From a virus, in IMG/VR virus record IMGVR_UViG_3300046512_000193, positions 1 through 33,649 of that record: DNA of 33,649 nucleotides. One strand, 5' to 3'. Positions within the stretch are counted from its first letter, which is position 1. Each line of letters opens with the position of its first letter. Shown piece after piece: positions 22,718 to 30,836 of the stretch. The position numbers and the translations under genes were made by a program. The notes beneath the pieces were generated by a model. That model saw nothing but the letters and a program-made list of their open reading frames with translations, had not been told where the DNA came from and made no database searches.

Positions 22718-25525
22718 ATGCAGGCAAGGAAAATCACCCTGATCGAGATCGGGGCGGGCGCGCTTCCGGAAGAGACGCCTGTGGTGCCGCGCTATGCGTC
22801 GTGGTTCCCGGTGATCCATACGTCGCCAGAGATCCCTCCAGTCGACGGCGTCATTCCGGAACCCATCGCCGACGGCGTACTGATCGAGTGGACGCCGGTG
22901 AATCAGGCCGGCGTGATCTACATCATCGAGCGCGGCCCCACCCAGCAGGGGCCGTGGACCGAGATCCACCGCACCACTGACACCCGATACCTATATAGCG
23001 ACGGCAGCGGCCAGACCTGGTTTTTCCGGATCACTGCGGCGGTGCGCGGCAAGCCGGGGCAGGGCACGGTCATCGAAGCCACACCGGCCCCTACGACGTC
23101 TGACCTGGTCGAGCAGCAACAGAAGCTCGCGCAGGAGATCGCTGACAGGTTCGAGGCCGATGCGCAGGAGGCTGCTGCGCGGGCCGCCGGCCTGGCCCAG
23201 GCGGCCGAGGACCTGGCCGCCGAGTCCCAAGCGCGCGCTGCGGGCGTCAGTCAGGCAATGGATGCAGTAGAGGCCGAAGCGCAGGCGCGCGGGGAGGCGC
23301 TGCTGAACGAGCAGACAGAGCGCACTGCGGCCATCACTGAGTTGGCAGAGATCCAGCAGAGCGACCATGAATCGTTCTCTCGCGCGCTGTCTGAGGTTGC
23401 CGCTGGCAGCGGCGCTCAGTTCGATAGCAAGCGAGTCTGGTACTTCGACGATTCCGTAGAGGGGTGGACCGGGAACGGTGACCCCGGCTGGGCCGACGGG
23501 TGGCTACGCCCGGCGAACGCGTCGTCGTTCCCCTACGTCCAGTCGCCGGATGCCCTGGAGGTGGACGGAGCCACCTACAGCTACGTCAAGCTGCGCGTCA
23601 GGCGCGTGGGCACCCCCGAATGGGCCGGTGTCGTGCAGTGGGTGGTGGCGGGCGATCTCGATTGGACCCCGTCCAAGTCCATGGCGCTGAGCGAGCCAGT
23701 CTGGGACCGCAACGGTATCGCCACCGTCACCGCCGCTGACATCCCGTGGGTAACGGCCCAGGTGGAGGCATTTCGCCTACAGCCCGGCTCTGCGCAGACA
23801 GTGTCGGACTACTACCTGATCGACTGGGTGGCTGTGGGCCGGCCAACGCCAGGTGCCGGCGTGGCGCTGGTGCAGCAAGAGGTGTCAGCGCTGGTCGACG
23901 CAGACCGTGCCGAAGCGACCCAGCGCGAGACGCTGGCGGTCCAGCTGCGTGGTGACTACGAAGGTGGCGACCTCGGGAGTGTTTCCACCGGCCTGATCGC
24001 GATCGAGCGAGACGCGCGAGTGGAAGCCGATGAGGCGATGGTCAGGGTAGTGGAGGTCATTAAGGCGCGCCTGCCGCCCGGTGAAGGCGCACTCGCCACG
24101 GAAGCAAGCGTCATATCGGAGCGCGAAGCGCGCGTATCTGAAGACCAGGCCTTGGCGGAAGCCAGCCAGCAGATCAAGGCACGACTGCCCGACGGTGACG
24201 GGATGGTGGCATCTGTCGAGGCGCTGGAGAGCGTAAGCGCCAAGGTGGATGACACCGAGCAGGGCTTGGTGGCCATGGGTGAGCGGGTCGTCTCGCTGAC
24301 CGCCCAGCTCGATGGCCCGCATGCGGGCGATGAAGATACCTTCGCCGGCGACGAGGACACGTATGCCGGCACCATTACGGTCTACTCGGTCATTGCGGAC
24401 GGTGATCGCGCCGTCGGCAAGTTGGTCGATCAAGTCAATGCCAACCTGGGCGCTTTTGAGGCATCGGCGACCAGCCAGTTGGTAGCGATGGCCACGGCCG
24501 TGGCGGCATCTGCAGAGAAGGTTGACGTAGTGCAGGCCGAGCTGGACGGGAAGGCATCAGCAGAGTCCGTGAGTCAGCTGCGTAGCTCGGTAGAGCAGAA
24601 CGCAGACGGCATCGAGGCGGTCGCCGAATCCTTGCAGTCGGTGAAGGTGGATCTGGACGGGAAGGCCAGCGCCCAAGTGGTGTCCGGCATGGAGACGCGC
24701 GTCCAGCAGAACGAGCAGGGCCTGATACAGGTCCTGGCTCGGGCATTCATGCAGGTAATGGCCGATGCCGGTGGTGGCCCGCTGATTGGCGGCATGGTGA
24801 TCGACAACGACGGGCACGTCGTCAATACCAGGTTCTTGAGCACTACGTTTGAGGTTGTGGCACCTGGTGCTGCCAGTGGCATGGAGCTGCGCGACGGTTA
24901 CCTCCGGGTGTGGGGAGGTAACTCCCAGCGCATCATCGGCAACGGATTCGGTGCCGATGGTCTCATGGACTACTTCGGCCCCAACGTGGGCGTTGCCGCC
25001 GCCAACAAGTTCAACGCCACGATGTGGATGGATCGCAATGGTGACGCGTACTGGGGTGGAACCCTGCGCGCTGGTGCGATCAACAGCTCCGGCCAGTTCA
25101 ACCTCAACAACGCGAACTGGGACAGCGCCAGCAACATCAGCGTGATTCACGCGGGCTCACAAGGGCGCACGAAGGTGGTGCTGTGGTCATGCAGGCTCAG
25201 CGCTGAAGTCATTTCGTTTGGCAATTCGCCCCAGCCGACGCGCACCGGGACGATGCGCCTTCGTCTGTGGCGCGACGCCACGCTGCTGTGGGACGAGAGC
25301 ATCACCGCCTCATCGGCCAACGTCTACGAGGTAGACAGCAACCGAACGCTCGCCACCCAGACCTGGCAGTGGCCACAGCGCTCATTCACCGATACGACCA
25401 GCGCCACCGGGAACATCCCTTACCGCATGCAGATCGATTTCGTGGGCGGAACCCGCTACGACATCCCCGCGTTCGTTGTGGGGGCTGAGGCCAGCGTTGC
25501 AGTTTTGAACATCATCGAAAGCTAA
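22718..25525 (+). CDS. J-like central tail fibre / host specificity protein C-terminal type (935 aa)
   Basis: Domains in order: a short N-terminal region, a fibronectin-III-like unit at about 50-120 (VLIEWTPVNQAG, TWFFRITAAVRG), a coiled coil at about 130-225, a beta domain (WYFDDSVEGWTG, about 238-375), a region like the DUF1983 part of lambda J (LAVQLRGDYEGGDLGS), internal repeats (IKARLPxGxG near 447 and 485; DLDGKAS-type near 607 and 644) and a C-terminal beta domain. It lacks the hub part of lambda J, so the hub role may rest with the two proteins before the tape measure. It likely forms the central fibre that contacts the host. Confidence 0.8.
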   Translation: MQARKITLIEIGAGALPEETPVVPRYASWFPVIHTSPEIPPVDGVIPEPIADGVLIEWTPVNQAGVIYIIERGPTQQGPWTEIHRTTDTRYLYSDGSGQTWFFRITAAVRGKPGQGTVIEATPAPTTSDLVEQQQKLAQEIADRFEADAQEAAARAAGLAQAAEDLAAESQARAAGVSQAMDAVEAEAQARGEALLNEQTERTAAITELAEIQQSDHESFSRALSEVAAGSGAQFDSKRVWYFDDSVEGWTGNGDPGWADGWLRPANASSFPYVQSPDALEVDGATYSYVKLRVRRVGTPEWAGVVQWVVAGDLDWTPSKSMALSEPVWDRNGIATVTAADIPWVTAQVEAFRLQPGSAQTVSDYYLIDWVAVGRPTPGAGVALVQQEVSALVDADRAEATQRETLAVQLRGDYEGGDLGSVSTGLIAIERDARVEADEAMVRVVEVIKARLPPGEGALATEASVISEREARVSEDQALAEASQQIKARLPDGDGMVASVEALESVSAKVDDTEQGLVAMGERVVSLTAQLDGPHAGDEDTFAGDEDTYAGTITVYSVIADGDRAVGKLVDQVNANLGAFEASATSQLVAMATAVAASAEKVDVVQAELDGKASAESVSQLRSSVEQNADGIEAVAESLQSVKVDLDGKASAQVVSGMETRVQQNEQGLIQVLARAFMQVMADAGGGPLIGGMVIDNDGHVVNTRFLSTTFEVVAPGAASGMELRDGYLRVWGGNSQRIIGNGFGADGLMDYFGPNVGVAAANKFNATMWMDRNGDAYWGGTLRAGAINSSGQFNLNNANWDSASNISVIHAGSQGRTKVVLWSCRLSAEVISFGNSPQPTRTGTMRLRLWRDATLLWDESITASSANVYEVDSNRTLATQTWQWPQRSFTDTTSATGNIPYRMQIDFVGGTRYDIPAFVVGAEASVAVLNIIES

Positions 25526-25537
25526 GAAGGAACAGAT

Positions 25538-26845
25538 ATGGCGCTCCGGCTCATTGACCTCGATACCCCGAGGCCTAACAACCATCGTGGGGATCCAACG
25601 CGCACGGCGAACGGGATCACGAACGAGAACATGCAGGCAATCGACCAACGACTTGGCGCGCTGGAGGGCGGCACGCCTGCGATCGATACGCGCCTGGACG
25701 CTCTCGACGATGCGGTGGAAGAGCTCGGCGATTCCATGGGGGCGGTTGGAGATTCACTCGCTCAGGAAAGTTTGGCCCGTGCCGCTGCCGATCTCCAGTT
25801 GCAGCAGGCCATCAGTGCGGCCGTCGCCGGCACGGAGGTAGTTGCGGGTCGCATCGTTGGCCGGAACCGATTCATCAACGGCGACCTGCGGATATGGCAA
25901 CGCCGCACCTCAGGCCGCGTAGGCGCTGGAGCTGGGACCCTTGGCAGTGAGGCATTCTGCGCAGACCGCTTTACCTTCTCGGCTTTGAACTGCACTCACG
26001 ACGCGTCGCGGGGTGTAGTGGGGAGCGGTGGAACTACGCTGCCACCGCAGACCACCTATGCACTAATTCACAACGTCAGCGGTGCGTCAGCGACAAGTGC
26101 TGCATGGGGCGGACAACGTATCGAGGGCGTGCGCTCCTTGCAGGGCAAGGTCACGTTCTCCATCGAGCTTAGCGGGACCGTCGGCAATAAAGTTGGGATC
26201 CGCGTCATTCAGAATTTTGGGACGGGAGGTGCGCCTTCTGCCGAAGTCTCAACCATTGCCGGTGTGCTGACGTGCGGCGCCAACCCGGAGCGGAAGTGGC
26301 TCACGTTCGACATTCCTAGCACGGCTGGCAAAACTCTTGGAACGAACGGAAACGACTTCCTCTACTTTGTGTATGACATGTGCGGCGCGGGCTACTCAGG
26401 GCAAATTAGCGCCCAGAACGGGGCATATGCGTTCTCTGATTTCCAGATAGAGATCGGTGATCTGGCCACGAATTTCGAGTTCAGGCCCTATCCCTTGGAG
26501 CTTCTGTTTTGCCAGCGCTACTATGAGATTGTACCGATGGGTGGCATTTCGGGTGTCACCTACACAGCAAACGGCGATACGCGTGGTGCGCTTGTGAACT
26601 ACAAAGTTCCTAAGCGTGGAACCCCATCTATCACCCGCACTGGTACTCTTGATGTTATTGCAACTGGTTCGGCAAGTGACGTTGCCAATGTGAACCTCGG
26701 TACGGTTAGCCTCAATGGCGATACGAACCGTGTGTTTGTGAGCAGTATCAGCAATTTTGTGGGCCTCGCGGGCGTGGGTGGCGTTGCCATTTGGGGCGAC
26801 AACCGCAGCCAGTTGCTGACCGCCCTTATCGACGCGGAGTTCTAA
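25538..26845 (+). CDS. Receptor-binding tail fibre protein (435 aa)
   Basis: Residues 1-100 contain a coiled coil (LDALDDAVEELGDSMG). At 110-126 the motif NRFINGDLRIWQRRTSG is seen, which I recall as the start of the C-terminal carbohydrate-binding-like domain of many phage fibres (N..I.GD..IWQR), followed by ADRFTF. The rest is strand-rich and ends LLTALIDAEF, the usual fibre end. Base use toward the 3' end is less GC-rich than the neighbouring genes, as often seen in exchanged host-range domains. Confidence 0.82.
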   Translation: MALRLIDLDTPRPNNHRGDPTRTANGITNENMQAIDQRLGALEGGTPAIDTRLDALDDAVEELGDSMGAVGDSLAQESLARAAADLQLQQAISAAVAGTEVVAGRIVGRNRFINGDLRIWQRRTSGRVGAGAGTLGSEAFCADRFTFSALNCTHDASRGVVGSGGTTLPPQTTYALIHNVSGASATSAAWGGQRIEGVRSLQGKVTFSIELSGTVGNKVGIRVIQNFGTGGAPSAEVSTIAGVLTCGANPERKWLTFDIPSTAGKTLGTNGNDFLYFVYDMCGAGYSGQISAQNGAYAFSDFQIEIGDLATNFEFRPYPLELLFCQRYYEIVPMGGISGVTYTANGDTRGALVNYKVPKRGTPSITRTGTLDVIATGSASDVANVNLGTVSLNGDTNRVFVSSISNFVGLAGVGGVAIWGDNRSQLLTALIDAEF

Positions 26846-26847
26846 GC

Positions 26848-27342
26848 ATGTACCAGCTCACCGAAGATCCGGACGTCGTGTGTCTCCTGACGCCGCACGA
26901 TGAAACCCGAGTTGCGCGGGGGACATGGCTGTGGAGGAATTACGAAGAATGGTGCGCAGGCGGAAACAACGCCGACCCGGTGCCGGAGCTTGCGCCGCCG
27001 TTCTTGCCGAATTCCCCTGCGCATCATCGCGCGATTCGCGATGCCGCATGGAAGTGGATGGCCTCGATCGTGATGGAGCGCGGCTACGACAGCATCGAGA
27101 CGTGCTGCAGCTACTACAACAGCAGCGTGGAGCGGTACAGGCGGGAGGCCCGGGCTATGGTCGCGTGGCGCGACGCAGTGAATCAGGCGCTGGAGGCGCT
27201 GGTGCTGAACCCTCCGGTTGGCGTCGACACTTGGGAAGAGGTCTGCCCGCTGTTGCCGCAGCCTGGCGTATTCAACTGGCCGGTGAAGGTTGACCTGCCG
27301 CTGTTCGCCCCCGAAGCACCGGTCACACTATCGGTAGCCTGA
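26848..27342 (+). CDS. Tail fibre assembly-like protein (164 aa)
   Basis: The ATG at 26,848 lies directly after the fibre stop. The N-terminus MYQLTEDPDVVCLLTP with TWLWRNYEEWCAGGNN resembles the NR.W.EY..WLA.GNTP pattern of fibre assembly proteins. Residues about 65-125 are helical with a repeated Arg/Trp pattern (REARAMVAWRDAVNQAL), as in DUF4376-type proteins. These proteins are thought to help fibre trimer formation. Assignment is by pattern and by position after the fibre gene. Confidence 0.6.
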   Translation: MYQLTEDPDVVCLLTPHDETRVARGTWLWRNYEEWCAGGNNADPVPELAPPFLPNSPAHHRAIRDAAWKWMASIVMERGYDSIETCCSYYNSSVERYRREARAMVAWRDAVNQALEALVLNPPVGVDTWEEVCPLLPQPGVFNWPVKVDLPLFAPEAPVTLSVA

Positions 27343-27354
27343 GACGCAGCGTTA

Positions 27355-27370
27355 GGCGGCGCATGCCGCC
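27355..27370 (+). other. Hairpin after fibre assembly gene
   Basis: GGCGGC-GCAT-GCCGCC (27,355-27,370) forms a tight GC hairpin 12 bases after the gene end. No T-run follows, so its role as a terminator is uncertain; it marks the end of the late structural operon. Confidence 0.4.
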
Positions 27371-27457
27371 CACATGGTTGTTCGATCACGCCACGTTTCT
27401 TTTCTCGGGCGTACCGTCGAGCTCCCGGGGGGGACCGATCAGAAAAGGAGCACCGGC

Positions 27458-27880
27458 ATGGCCCTTCAAGCGATTGCCTACGCCAGTGAGGCGGTCCTAG
27501 ACCTGGGACCGGATGGGCTCGAGCAATTAGCTCAGCGGTCCTTCGTCCGCAACCAGTTGGCGGGCGTCACAGGACTGCTGCTATTCGACGGCAGGCGGTT
27601 CCTTCAGTACATCGAGGGACCTGACGACGGCATGGCGGTCATCTACTCGCGCATCACCTATTCCCGCCAGCACACCGACCTGATTGAACTCGCGAGGGGC
27701 AGGGTAGCCCAGCGCCGTATGCCGTATTGGTCCATGCGGTTGATACCGGTGGAAGACACCCAGCTCAGGGAGGCTGCCTTCAGCGACTGGACGAGCCTGA
27801 CCCGGCGCGCGGTAGGGTCGCGGGCCTCGCCGACGGGAGTGGAACGGCTCGCCACCCTTGTGGCTCCTTACCTGGCTTAG
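27458..27880 (+). CDS. Short BLUF blue-light photoreceptor protein (140 aa)
   Basis: The ATG at 27,458 follows AAAAGGAG. Residues 1-95 match the BLUF (blue light using FAD) fold: IAYASEA with Tyr8, a helix ending FVRN with Asn32, GVTGLLLFDGRRFLQYIEGP with Gln50, and a YWSM segment with Trp91 and Met93. These positions equal those I remember as the flavin-switch residues of the short cyanobacterial PixD proteins. About 45 more residues form a helical cap and there is no effector domain. BLUF proteins sense blue light through FAD hydrogen bonding and pass the signal to partners by protein contact. It lies after the tail genes, in the accessory zone of the prophage; the partner is unknown. Confidence 0.9.
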   Translation: MALQAIAYASEAVLDLGPDGLEQLAQRSFVRNQLAGVTGLLLFDGRRFLQYIEGPDDGMAVIYSRITYSRQHTDLIELARGRVAQRRMPYWSMRLIPVEDTQLREAAFSDWTSLTRRAVGSRASPTGVERLATLVAPYLA

Positions 27881-28059
27881 GGGGGCGCCTTGTCACCATT
27901 TCGCAGGCGCTTAACGGCGACGGGTGCAAATTCCTGCTCATAAACGGGGGAGACGCCACCCAGCGTGGGTGGGCTCCAGCTGGACGCGGCGCGGATCCGC
28001 AGGCGCTCGGGCGGTAATAGATTCGCCCTGAGGCCTTGCGGGTCCGCGATGCGGACCAT
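27877..28059 (-). CDS. Possible small protein, convergent with BLUF gene (60 aa)
   Basis: An ATG-started frame encodes MVRIADPQGLRANLLPPERL and then TLGGVSPVYEQEFAPVAV and a basic end. Its stop overlaps the BLUF stop by four bases, in convergent orientation. The sequence looks more protein-like than a random antisense frame, but no ribosome site is clear and no family is recognised. It could be real, a remnant, or chance. Confidence 0.25.
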   Translation of the reverse strand: MVRIADPQGLRANLLPPERLRIRAASSWSPPTLGGVSPVYEQEFAPVAVKRLRNGDKAPP

Positions 28060-28108
28060 GAGAACGGCCGTCGCAGCCCCTGAGCCAGCCGGATATTACG
28101 GTGAGCGC

Positions 28109-28297
28109 ATGGATACCCCTGACAAACCCACGCCCGCCCCCGATCGCTGCGACCCCACCAAGATGACTCCGACCCTCGGGCATCTGCTCCTGCGTGACAC
28201 CCGCACGCCCGAAGAGCAAAGGGCCGCCTCGCTCAAGGAGTCGGCCCGGCGGAAGGGCAGGGGGCGCGGGAAGTGGTGGGAGAAGGGCGGGGCGTGA
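28109..28297 (+). CDS. Small basic hypothetical protein (62 aa)
   Basis: The ATG at 28,109 follows ACGGTGAGCG. The product starts MDTPDKPTPAPDRCDP, contains LGHLLLRDTRTPEEQRAA and ends in a strongly basic, Trp-containing tail (RRKGRGRGKWWEK). The frame extends upstream without a better start. No family is recognised; the basic tail suggests nucleic-acid contact. Confidence is limited by the short length. Confidence 0.4.
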   Translation: MDTPDKPTPAPDRCDPTKMTPTLGHLLLRDTRTPEEQRAASLKESARRKGRGRGKWWEKGGA

Positions 28298-28430
28298 TGG
28301 TCTGCGGGGTGACCCCAAACTGACCCCATGCACCAGCTAACCCACTGATTCCCAACGGACGCCGATGATCGCGGGTGATCCGCTGAGTCGTTGATTCTAT
28401 TGATCTTCCGCGACCTTGACATGGTCGGGG

Positions 28431-28907
28431 TCAATAACCACTTGGAGGGCCGACCGGGAAGCTCTGTGCCTGCGCGAAAAGTAGCCCAGGCCCCTTGAGA
28501 CGGTAGTCCGTACCGCCGTAGGCGTGCCGATCTCCGGCCCAGCCCATCTCGACCAGTTCCTCCATCGCGTGCCGAACATCTGCCCTCGGCGTGCCTGGGG
28601 GCAATCGTGCAACGATCATATCGGGGGTGACCCACTCGTAATCGTAGTAGCGAAGCGCCCGGATGCAATTGATCTGAAGCGAGGACGGCTCGAAGGGTGG
28701 TAGTGCGGCGACGGGCCTTTTAGGCTTCGGAACCGGCGGAGCTTCGACCGGCTTCGGCCTTGCAGAAGTCAGCGCTGCCCAGCCCTTGTTCAGCAGAACG
28801 CCAATCGTCACGCCGACCAAGAACGCCCACAAGAACTCCCAAGGGTGCTGTGCAATCAGTGGCCAGTTCTTCTGGAGGGTATCCAAGTCAGGCATTGCCG
28901 TATCCAT
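28431..28907 (-). CDS. Membrane-anchored winged-helix protein (158 aa)
   Basis: On the minus strand, against the phage late genes. Residues about 20-46 hold one membrane segment (PWEFLWAFLVGVTIGVLLNKG), followed by a Pro/Lys-rich linker (55-75) and a winged-helix-like domain at about 78-148 (INCIRALRYYDYEWVTPDMI, then RADVRHAMEELVEMGW and a YGGTDYRLKGPG wing). An ATG at 28,895 is an alternative start. A membrane tether plus winged helix on the opposite strand suggests lysogenic expression, perhaps superinfection exclusion or sensing, but no family is recognised. Confidence 0.65.
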   Translation of the reverse strand: MDTAMPDLDTLQKNWPLIAQHPWEFLWAFLVGVTIGVLLNKGWAALTSARPKPVEAPPVPKPKRPVAALPPFEPSSLQINCIRALRYYDYEWVTPDMIVARLPPGTPRADVRHAMEELVEMGWAGDRHAYGGTDYRLKGPGLLFAQAQSFPVGPPSGY

Positions 28908-29244
28908 ACGTGGTCGCGAGGTGATTCTGGCACATCTCCCAAACAGACAATTTTTCGCTCCGCAATCGAAAGAAGGCCAGTGAATTTGCCGGCAATAGCA
29001 GGTCCGACGTTGGTGCTATTGCGGAGCGAAATGTGGAGTTAAGTCATTGAGTATTGAAAAGCTCTGGAGCTTCCCAAGCTACTGCCGATCTTTGTGACTC
29101 GGGATCACTTCGGCGCCTTGGGCCACTCCTGGGGCGAGTAGAACTACTGAGCGCCCATTGGTAGAAGTTCGGGTGCCTGCGGCTACGTGTTGAGCTCTAC
29201 TGTCCATGGATGTTGGCGTCCGCCGGCAGCCTTCGGAGCGTGCT
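28908..29244. promoter_or_regulatory. Divergent intergenic region with competing inverted repeats
   Basis: This 337-base gap separates the minus-strand membrane protein from the plus-strand sulfatase and has no credible ORF. TTTCGCTCCGCAAT (28,953-28,966) is the exact inverse of ATTGCGGAGCGAAA (29,018-29,031). Inside, GCAATAGCA (28,992-29,000) pairs with TGCTATTGC (29,014-29,022), which overlaps the right arm. The two stems exclude each other, as in attenuators. A smaller AAGCT-CTGG-AGCTT palindrome lies near 29,058. The sulfatase start is preceded by GGAG. Confidence 0.55.
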
Positions 29245-30786
29245 ATGACTAACGAGGAAAAGCCGAACATCGTCATGATCATGGCGGACGACGTTGGTAT
29301 TTGGAACATCAGTGCTTACCATCGAGGCATGATGGGTGGTAGCACGCCGAACATAGACAGGTTGGCGCGCGAGGGTGCTCTCTTCACTGACTACTACGGG
29401 CAGCAGTCCTGCACAGCGGGTAGGGCGGCCTTCATCACTGGGCAGACGCCATTCCGGACCGGCCTTCTTAAAGTGGGCCTGCCGGCTGCCAAGCAGGGCC
29501 TGCAAGATACCGATCCAACGATCGCAGAAATCCTAAAGCCGTTGGGGTACGCCACGGCCCAGATCGGCAAGAACCATCTGGGTGATCGCAATGAGTATCT
29601 ACCCACGGTGCACGGTTTCGACGAGTTCCACGGGATCCTCTATCACCTTAATGCGATGGAAGAGCCCTACGACCCGGAGTATCCGAAGGAGGCGAGCTTC
29701 CGAGGGAAGTTCGGTCCACGCAACATCATCCACAGTGTGGCAACAGATGAGGACGATGCTACCGAGGATGCGCGCTGGGGGCGGGTGGGCAGGCAGACGA
29801 TCACCGATGCTGGTCCATTGCCGCCGCATCCGGGCATGGATGAGGCTGCCACAGTTAGCATGGAGGATATCGACGCCGACCTGGTTAAGCGCTCCTGCGC
29901 ATTCATCGAGCGATCGGTCAGCGCGGGCCAGCCGTTCTTCTTGTGGCATAACTCCACGCGCTGCCATTCCTGGACGCATTTGTCCAAAGCGTGGGACGGC
30001 AAAACTGGATTTGGCCTCTTTGCCGATGCCATGGCTGAACTGGATTGGATAGTGGGTGAGTTGCTGGCCAAGCTGGATGCGCTGGGGGTTGCCGACAACA
30101 CGGTGGTGCTGTTCACCAGCGACAACGGCGCCGAGATATTCAGCTGGCCCGACGGCGGCAACCATCCGTTCCGGGGCGAAAAGGGGACCGTGTACGAGGG
30201 CGGCTTCCGGGTGCCAATGCTGGCGCGCTGGCCCGGTGTGATCCAGCCCGGGGTCATCATCAACGAGATCATGTCAGCTGAGGACTGGATGCCGACCTTG
30301 GTCGCCGCCGCCGGCGAGCCTGCCCTGAAGGAAAAGCTGCTGGACGGATACCAGGCCGGCACAAAGCACTTCAGGAACCACCTTGACGGCTACAACTTCA
30401 AGCCGTTTTTCGAAGGCAACGAGGCGCAGAGTCCGCGCCGCGAGTTCTTCTATTTCAGCGACAACGCCGATCTGATGGCGGTGCGCTACAACCAGTGGAA
30501 GATCACCTTCAAGACGATCGTCGGAAATCTGTTTAGTGGCAAGGAAGATTCCACCAACGTACCGCTGGTGACGAACTTGCGTGTAGACCCGTGGGAGCGC
30601 TACCAGACCGAGTCGACATCGTACGGGCAATGGTGGGGTGAGAAACTCTGGGTGATGATGCCAGCAACAGGCATCGTCGGTACGTTCTTGGCGACCTTCA
30701 AAGACTATCCGCCCAGCCAAGTCTCGGGATCGTTGAGCGTGGATAAGGCGCTGCAGGCACTCGAAGAAGGCGGGCGAAAAAATTGA
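29245..30786 (+). CDS. Cys-type sulfatase (arylsulfatase family) in prophage cargo
   Basis: The ATG at 29,245 follows GGAGCGTGCT; an upstream ATG at 29,206 lacks such a site. The 513-residue product has NIVMIMADDVG (Asp15/Asp16 metal ligands), the sulfatase signature SCTAGR with Cys56 as the residue converted to formylglycine, GKNHLG (Lys109, His111), SDNGAE (Asp293, Asn294) and EKGTVYEGGFRVP. All active-site blocks are present, so a working sulfate-ester hydrolase is likely once modified. No signal peptide is seen, so it may act in the cytoplasm. No formylglycine-generating enzyme is in the window. It is not a known phage function, so it is cargo; its substrate is unknown. Confidence 0.9.
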   Translation: MTNEEKPNIVMIMADDVGIWNISAYHRGMMGGSTPNIDRLAREGALFTDYYGQQSCTAGRAAFITGQTPFRTGLLKVGLPAAKQGLQDTDPTIAEILKPLGYATAQIGKNHLGDRNEYLPTVHGFDEFHGILYHLNAMEEPYDPEYPKEASFRGKFGPRNIIHSVATDEDDATEDARWGRVGRQTITDAGPLPPHPGMDEAATVSMEDIDADLVKRSCAFIERSVSAGQPFFLWHNSTRCHSWTHLSKAWDGKTGFGLFADAMAELDWIVGELLAKLDALGVADNTVVLFTSDNGAEIFSWPDGGNHPFRGEKGTVYEGGFRVPMLARWPGVIQPGVIINEIMSAEDWMPTLVAAAGEPALKEKLLDGYQAGTKHFRNHLDGYNFKPFFEGNEAQSPRREFFYFSDNADLMAVRYNQWKITFKTIVGNLFSGKEDSTNVPLVTNLRVDPWERYQTESTSYGQWWGEKLWVMMPATGIVGTFLATFKDYPPSQVSGSLSVDKALQALEEGGRKN

Positions 30787-30836
30787 CCCACCCCATCGCT
30801 GCCAAACGGCCAATAACGGGCCAGGCCTGACGCGAC

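Noticed and set aside
27374-27457. N-terminal extension of the BLUF protein
   Set aside because: The extension lacks similarity to BLUF proteins, and the ATG at 27,458 has a strong ribosome site and gives exact BLUF residue numbering.
28306-28433. TGACCCCA repeats and an inverted GGGGTCA as a second attachment site
   Set aside because: The repeats are only 7-8 bases, no integrase adjoins them, and they may be chance; not enough to call an att site.
29206-29244. Upstream ATG for the sulfatase
   Set aside because: No ribosome site; the extra residues are unlike the family's N-terminus, while the ATG at 29,245 has GGAG at good distance.
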